From the NCBI GenBank assembly GCA_905181855.1, contig CAJIZE010000006.1, positions 1 through 64,000 of the forward strand: a stretch of 64,000 nt of DNA, read 5' to 3'. This document shows positions 60,259-64,000 of the stretch, piece after piece. This stretch comes from an uncultured Flavobacteriales bacterium. GTDB taxonomy: Bacteria > Bacteroidota > Bacteroidia > Flavobacteriales_G > Salibacteraceae. The position numbers and the translations under genes are program-made. The stretch's first letter is position 1, and each line of letters opens with the position of its first letter. The notes below the pieces were generated by a model. The model was given only the letters and a program-made list of their open reading frames with translations. It had not been told where the DNA came from and did not search any database.

Positions 60259-61977
60259 ATGAAAATGCAGTTACCTACATTACCACAAAGAACCTTTTTG
60301 CCTCAAGATTTACTCATTAATTCTTGGCAAGATTTAGCCCCTTTTTTTGAGGATTTAAAAGGAAGAGATATTGATCACCTTGAATCGCTTACACAATGGT
60401 TAAAAGACAAAAGTGAGGTAGAAGCAGTACTGGAAGAAAATCAAGCCTGGCGATACATTAAAATGAGTATTGATACTGAAAGTGAAGCAAAGAGAAAATC
60501 ATTTGAATTTTTTGTTCAAGAAATTGAACCAAAGCTTGCCCCATTTAGCAATGAGTTTGAACAAAAGTTTTTGAATTCACCTGCTTTAAGCAAGCTGGAT
60601 GAAAAGGAGTTTAAGATTTCTATTAAAAAGGCAAAAAAGAACATTGAGGTATATCGCGAAAAGAACATTCAGTTAATAAGTGACTTGCAAACTGAAGCTC
60701 AACAATTTGGTGCCATCAGCGGCAAAATGCAAATTGATGTAAACGGCGAAGAAGTTACAATGCCTAAAGCTGCTTCCTTTTTAAAAGAAACAAATAGAGC
60801 ATTCAGAAAAGAGATTTTTGATAAAATCGCTGAACAAAGACTAAGCAATGCTGAAGCATTAGATAATTTGTTTAATTCTTTAATTAAAAAACGGCATCAA
60901 TTGGCGATTAATGCAGAGTTCAAAAACTATAGAGATTACATGTTTGCTGCAATGCAACGTTTCGATTATACGCCTCAAGATTGCTTCGATTTTCATGATG
61001 CAGTGGAGAATGAGTTGGTTCCATTACTAAATCAATTTTCAGCTAGACGAAAAACTGATTTGGGCCTTGAGGCTTTAAAGCCGTATGATTTAGCGGTTGA
61101 TTCTAAAGGAAACTCACCTCTTAAACCATTTGAAAAAGCGGAAGATTTAATATCAAAAACAATAGGCTGCTTCAATAATTTGGATCCATATTTCGGAGAA
61201 TGTATTGACGTGATGAACAAAATGGGACACCTTGATTTAGAATCAAAAAAAGGTAAAGCCCCTGGTGGATACAATTATCCATTATACGAAATTGGCGTTC
61301 CTTTTATATTTATGAATGCAGTTGGTACCGTGCGTGATTTGGTTACGATGGTACATGAAGGTGGCCACGCAATACATTCGTTTTTATCCAGGGATCTAGA
61401 ATTTACTGATAATAAAAGTGTTACTTCTGAGGTTGCAGAGTTGGCTTCAATGAGTATGGAGCTTATGTCAATGGATCAATGGCAAGAATTTTTCTCTAAT
61501 CCTGAAGATTTAAAAAGAGCAAAATTAGAGCACCTTGAAGATGTATTGAGCACGTTGCCATGGATAGCCTTGATAGATAAGTTTCAACATTGGATTTACG
61601 AAAACCCAGAACATTCAACAGCTGAGAGACATGATAAATGGCTAGAGTTATCAGCACGTTTTTCCACCACTTTTGTTGATTATTCTGGTTACGAAGAATT
61701 CCAAAAAATAGCTTGGCAAAAACAGCTGCATTTATTTGAAGTGCCTTTTTACTATATTGAATATGGCATGGCTCAGCTTGGCGCAATTGCAATTTACCGT
61801 AACTTTAAAAACGACTCAACCAAAGCCATTGGTGATTATAAAAAGGCCTTAAGTTTAGGCTACAGCCAATCAATTAGAGAAGTTTACCAAGCGGCAGGTA
61901 TTGAGTTTAATTTTACTAAAAGTTACATTAATGAGCTCGCCACATTTATCAAGAAACAAATCAGTGCTATTGAATAA
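60259..61977 (+). CDS. M3 family oligoendopeptidase F-like zinc peptidase
   Basis: Cytoplasmic zinc oligopeptidase of 572 residues (PepF group). The zinc motif is VTMVHEGGHAIHSFLS (His366, His370), with the downstream third ligand in SVTSEVAELASMSMELMS, and the family tyrosine region PFYYIEYGMAQLGAIAIYRN. Starts at ATG 60259 (MKMQLPTLPQRTFLP), only 9 nt past the terminator hairpin. Degrades short peptides released by the proteasome-like proteases. Length is standard. Confidence 0.94.
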   Translation: MKMQLPTLPQRTFLPQDLLINSWQDLAPFFEDLKGRDIDHLESLTQWLKDKSEVEAVLEENQAWRYIKMSIDTESEAKRKSFEFFVQEIEPKLAPFSNEFEQKFLNSPALSKLDEKEFKISIKKAKKNIEVYREKNIQLISDLQTEAQQFGAISGKMQIDVNGEEVTMPKAASFLKETNRAFRKEIFDKIAEQRLSNAEALDNLFNSLIKKRHQLAINAEFKNYRDYMFAAMQRFDYTPQDCFDFHDAVENELVPLLNQFSARRKTDLGLEALKPYDLAVDSKGNSPLKPFEKAEDLISKTIGCFNNLDPYFGECIDVMNKMGHLDLESKKGKAPGGYNYPLYEIGVPFIFMNAVGTVRDLVTMVHEGGHAIHSFLSRDLEFTDNKSVTSEVAELASMSMELMSMDQWQEFFSNPEDLKRAKLEHLEDVLSTLPWIALIDKFQHWIYENPEHSTAERHDKWLELSARFSTTFVDYSGYEEFQKIAWQKQLHLFEVPFYYIEYGMAQLGAIAIYRNFKNDSTKAIGDYKKALSLGYSQSIREVYQAAGIEFNFTKSYINELATFIKKQISAIE

Positions 61978-62039
61978 GACCATTTTGCCCATACATTGGG
62001 TATAAATCGTTAATTTAGTGTCTTCAAAAATGTAATGTT

Positions 62040-63230
62040 ATGAAATCAATTCGTTTAGCTTTATTACTTATAATTAGTGCAAATATTAGCATTGCTCAGA
62101 TTGTTGGTTTATCTCCTTTTGCTGATATCTGTGAAAATGGAGAAACTATAATTCTATCTGGTGGAACCCCAGCAGGTGGGACCTATTTAATCAATGGTAC
62201 AGTTGGCTCTAAATTGAACCCATCGGTTTTTGGAGCAGGTGTTCACAATATTACCTATTCGTATACTGATACTACCGGAACTTACGACACAATTCAATCA
62301 ATTGTGGTAAACGCAGCTCCTGTAGTTTTTATAGCAACCTTCGATGTTGTTTGTTCTGATTACAGTGAATTTAACTTAATTTCTGGCTCACCAATGGGAG
62401 GCATTTATAGTGGACCAGGGGTTTATTCAGGAATGTTCTTTGCCGACTCGATAAACGTTGGGTCGCACCTTATTAAATATGTATATCAAGATACAGTTAC
62501 TATGTGTTCTGATTCTGCAATGAGACAAATTGTAGTCAACCCTGCGCCAAATGTTTCACTTGGTAGTTTCACAGGTTTTTGCGAAGATTTAGGTCCACTT
62601 ACTTTAACCGGAGGTTCGCCATCGGGTGGAGTGTATGTTTTAAACTCACACGATACCGTTGTTGATTTTAACCCTACCATTTATGGAAATGGAACTTTTG
62701 AAATTATTTATTACTATACGGATGGAGTTGGTTGCACAGCTAACGATACATCAACCTTGGAGGTTTTTGAAGTTCCTGCTAAACCTTTTGTGTTTCCTTG
62801 GACAGCTGATACACTTTTAAGTAGTTCAGAGGGGGATAACTACGAATGGTATCACAACGATACATTACAGTCAAACAATACTCGTAAGTACCCTATTTCA
62901 GTAATGTTTGGAACTTATTCTGTGAAAGTGTACAAATCAGGTTGCGAGTCTGAAAAATCGGATAAGTACAATTTTGGTGATCCAATAAGTGTAGATGATA
63001 ATAGTTTAGTAGAAAAATTTAAAGTTTACCCCAATCCAAGCGATGGTGCTTTAACAATCGTAACTGTTAATTCTATCGGGAAAATTTTAGAAATAAAAAA
63101 TATGTTGGGGCAAGTGGTTTATTCACAAATCATCAATAAAAGCAACACCAATTTGTTTCTTGAAAAAGCAGGTGTTTACTTGGTTGAAATTGAAGGCAGT
63201 AAATTGCAAAGAGTAGTTGTAAGTGACTAA
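62040..63230 (+). CDS. Secreted Ig-like repeat protein with T9SS sorting domain
   Basis: 396 residues. Signal peptide MKSIRLALLLIISANISIAQ. Three repeats of about 85 residues share a G/T/S-rich turn: TIILSGGTPAGGTYLINGT, EFNLISGSPMGGIYSGPG and PLTLTGGSPSGGVYVLNSH, each with a closing IxYxYxD strand. A T9SS type A sorting domain ends the protein (FKVYPNPSDGALTIVTVN, EKAGVYLVEIEG). Probably a surface-exposed adhesin or matrix protein. Overlaps the stop of murB by 4 nt in tail-to-tail orientation. Confidence 0.87.
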   Translation: MKSIRLALLLIISANISIAQIVGLSPFADICENGETIILSGGTPAGGTYLINGTVGSKLNPSVFGAGVHNITYSYTDTTGTYDTIQSIVVNAAPVVFIATFDVVCSDYSEFNLISGSPMGGIYSGPGVYSGMFFADSINVGSHLIKYVYQDTVTMCSDSAMRQIVVNPAPNVSLGSFTGFCEDLGPLTLTGGSPSGGVYVLNSHDTVVDFNPTIYGNGTFEIIYYYTDGVGCTANDTSTLEVFEVPAKPFVFPWTADTLLSSSEGDNYEWYHNDTLQSNNTRKYPISVMFGTYSVKVYKSGCESEKSDKYNFGDPISVDDNSLVEKFKVYPNPSDGALTIVTVNSIGKILEIKNMLGQVVYSQIINKSNTNLFLEKAGVYLVEIEGSKLQRVVVSD

Positions 63231-64000
63231 TAAATATTAACTTCTCGCTCTAAATGAATGCCATATTTAGCAATGATGTCGTCAATAATTAACTCTGATA
63301 ATTCATAGATATCTTCACCGGTAGCACCTCCGTAATTAACCAATACTAGTGCTTGGTTTTCGTGTACCCCGTAACGATTACCTACGGTTGTTCCTTTCCA
63401 ACCTGCCGATTCAATAAGCCAACCTGCAGGAACTTTTACTTTTTCGTCATCAACCTGGTATGACGGAATTTCAGGGTACCGGCTTTTTAGTTCTTCAAAA
63501 AGAACCATATCAACTAGAGGGTTTTTAAAAAAGCTCCCTGAGTTACCAATTTTAGCTGGGTCTGGTAATTTTGATTGCCTTATTTTTATTACAGCTTGAC
63601 TAATATCACTGATACTTGGGTCGTTGATTCCCATACGAACCAATTCATCGTTTATGGCTCCATAATTCGTATTTACCTTATGTTCCTTATTCAATTTGAA
63701 TCCAACTTTAGTTATTATCGTTTGATTTTTTAATCTGGTTTTAAAAATACTCGTTCTATAACCAAAATGGCAATCGTCTTTTTTAAACTTTAAAGTGAGT
63801 TGTGTGCTGAGCTCCATGGCTTCGGCAAACCAAAAAACATCTTTTAATTCAACTCCATAAGCTCCAATGTTTTGCATCGGAGCAGCACCTACACTTCCTG
63901 GAATCAATGAAAGATTTTCTACTCCTCCCCAGCCTTTGTGAATACAGTGTAATACAAACTCGTGCCATCCAACACCTGATCCTGCAGTTACATAATAGTA
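63227..64000 (-). CDS. murB: UDP-N-acetylenolpyruvoylglucosamine reductase (5' end cut by window)
   Basis: FAD-dependent second step of peptidoglycan precursor synthesis. The frame is open to base 64000, so the N-terminal FAD-binding part is missing. Visible: YYVTAGSGVGWHEFVLHC and LSLIPGSVGAAPMQNIGAYG with the FAD loop and catalytic region, YRTSIFKTRLKNQ, DPAKIGNSGSFFKNPLV with the catalytic serine, and AGWLIESAGWKG...VHENQALVLVN with the glutamate near the end. An internal TTG at 63907 is not the start. Confidence 0.94.
   Translation of the reverse strand, partial: YYYVTAGSGVGWHEFVLHCIHKGWGGVENLSLIPGSVGAAPMQNIGAYGVELKDVFWFAEAMELSTQLTLKFKKDDCHFGYRTSIFKTRLKNQTIITKVGFKLNKEHKVNTNYGAINDELVRMGINDPSISDISQAVIKIRQSKLPDPAKIGNSGSFFKNPLVDMVLFEELKSRYPEIPSYQVDDEKVKVPAGWLIESAGWKGTTVGNRYGVHENQALVLVNYGGATGEDIYELSELIIDDIIAKYGIHLEREVNIY

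Noticed and set aside
1-64000. CRISPR arrays, tRNA or rRNA genes, insertion sequences
   Set aside because: No regularly spaced repeats, cloverleaf-type sequences, rRNA landmarks or transposase reading frames were found on reading both strands.

Overview
The window is AT-rich DNA from a member of the Bacteroidota, most likely a marine-type Flavobacteriales or Cryomorphaceae-like organism (inference). The evidence is C-terminal type IX secretion (T9SS) sorting domains on many exported proteins, a TonB-dependent receptor with a carboxypeptidase-like N-terminal domain, families largely confined to this phylum (DUF6090, DUF4199, DUF5606, DUF5683, HYC_CC_PP, PUR-alpha-like DUF3276, long LepB), and Bacteroidota -7 promoter boxes (TAnnTTTG). 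No rRNA, tRNA, CRISPR array or insertion sequence was seen.

Layout. 1-7.4 kb: an AddA/RecB-like helicase-nuclease (cut by the window edge), an ElaA acetyltransferase, an M23/LysM envelope peptidase, a CPBP protease, a thioredoxin-like protein and a secreted EEP-family nuclease/phosphatase. 7.4-12.3 kb: an O-methyltransferase, a DUF6090 gene whose start is tandemly duplicated, a decayed glutamate dehydrogenase gene, an outer-membrane barrel and a subtilase. 12.3-17.4 kb: threonine aldolase, MscS channel, FSA-type transaldolase, uridine-kinase-like protein, the SRP RNA, DUF4199 and a glycosyltransferase. 17.8-21.9 kb: a compact GDP-D-glycero-alpha-D-manno-heptose pathway in three genes, the first a three-domain fusion (guanylyltransferase + phosphatase + P-loop kinase). 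22-29.5 kb: glycosyltransferase, Mn-type superoxide dismutase, phosphoglycerate mutase, two tandem HAD phosphatases and a large sortilin/BNR propeller protein. 29.8-39 kb: a predicted copper-handling surface locus (HYC_CC_PP protein, metal-binding lipoprotein, two MbnP/MbnH pairs, a propeller protein, two cupredoxin/multicopper-oxidase-like proteins). 39-47.3 kb: Kazal lipoprotein, M28 peptidase, TolB-like lipoprotein, then a housekeeping run wbqC-lepB-dapB-DUF5683-parB-parA. 47.5-64 kb: PUR-alpha-like protein, GT-C-like membrane protein with TPRs, PKD lipoprotein, TonB receptor, FRG protein, broken OmpA gene, holA, HsdR-N domain protein, T9SS adhesin-like proteins, DUF5606, M3 peptidase and murB (cut by the window edge).

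How the genes work together. The heptose genes GmhA, HddA, GmhB and HddC give every step from sedoheptulose 7-phosphate to GDP-heptose; flanking family 2 glycosyltransferases and the nearby FSA/transaldolase suggest a surface-glycan role (inference). In the copper locus, each MbnP carries the conserved MHWGWTSGY stretch and each is followed by a di-heme MbnH/MauG-like peroxidase, the pair known from methanobactin operons in which MbnH oxidises a tryptophan of MbnP; here the MbnPs appear to be T9SS cargo and sit with cupredoxin proteins.

The window also shows a lot of gene decay: remnants of gdhA, an OmpA-family gene, three probable outer-membrane proteins, a possible Fic-type protein and a second copy of the propeller-protein start lie in the gaps between intact genes. 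A -7-like box TATTTTCG recurs 16-20 nt before five start codons.
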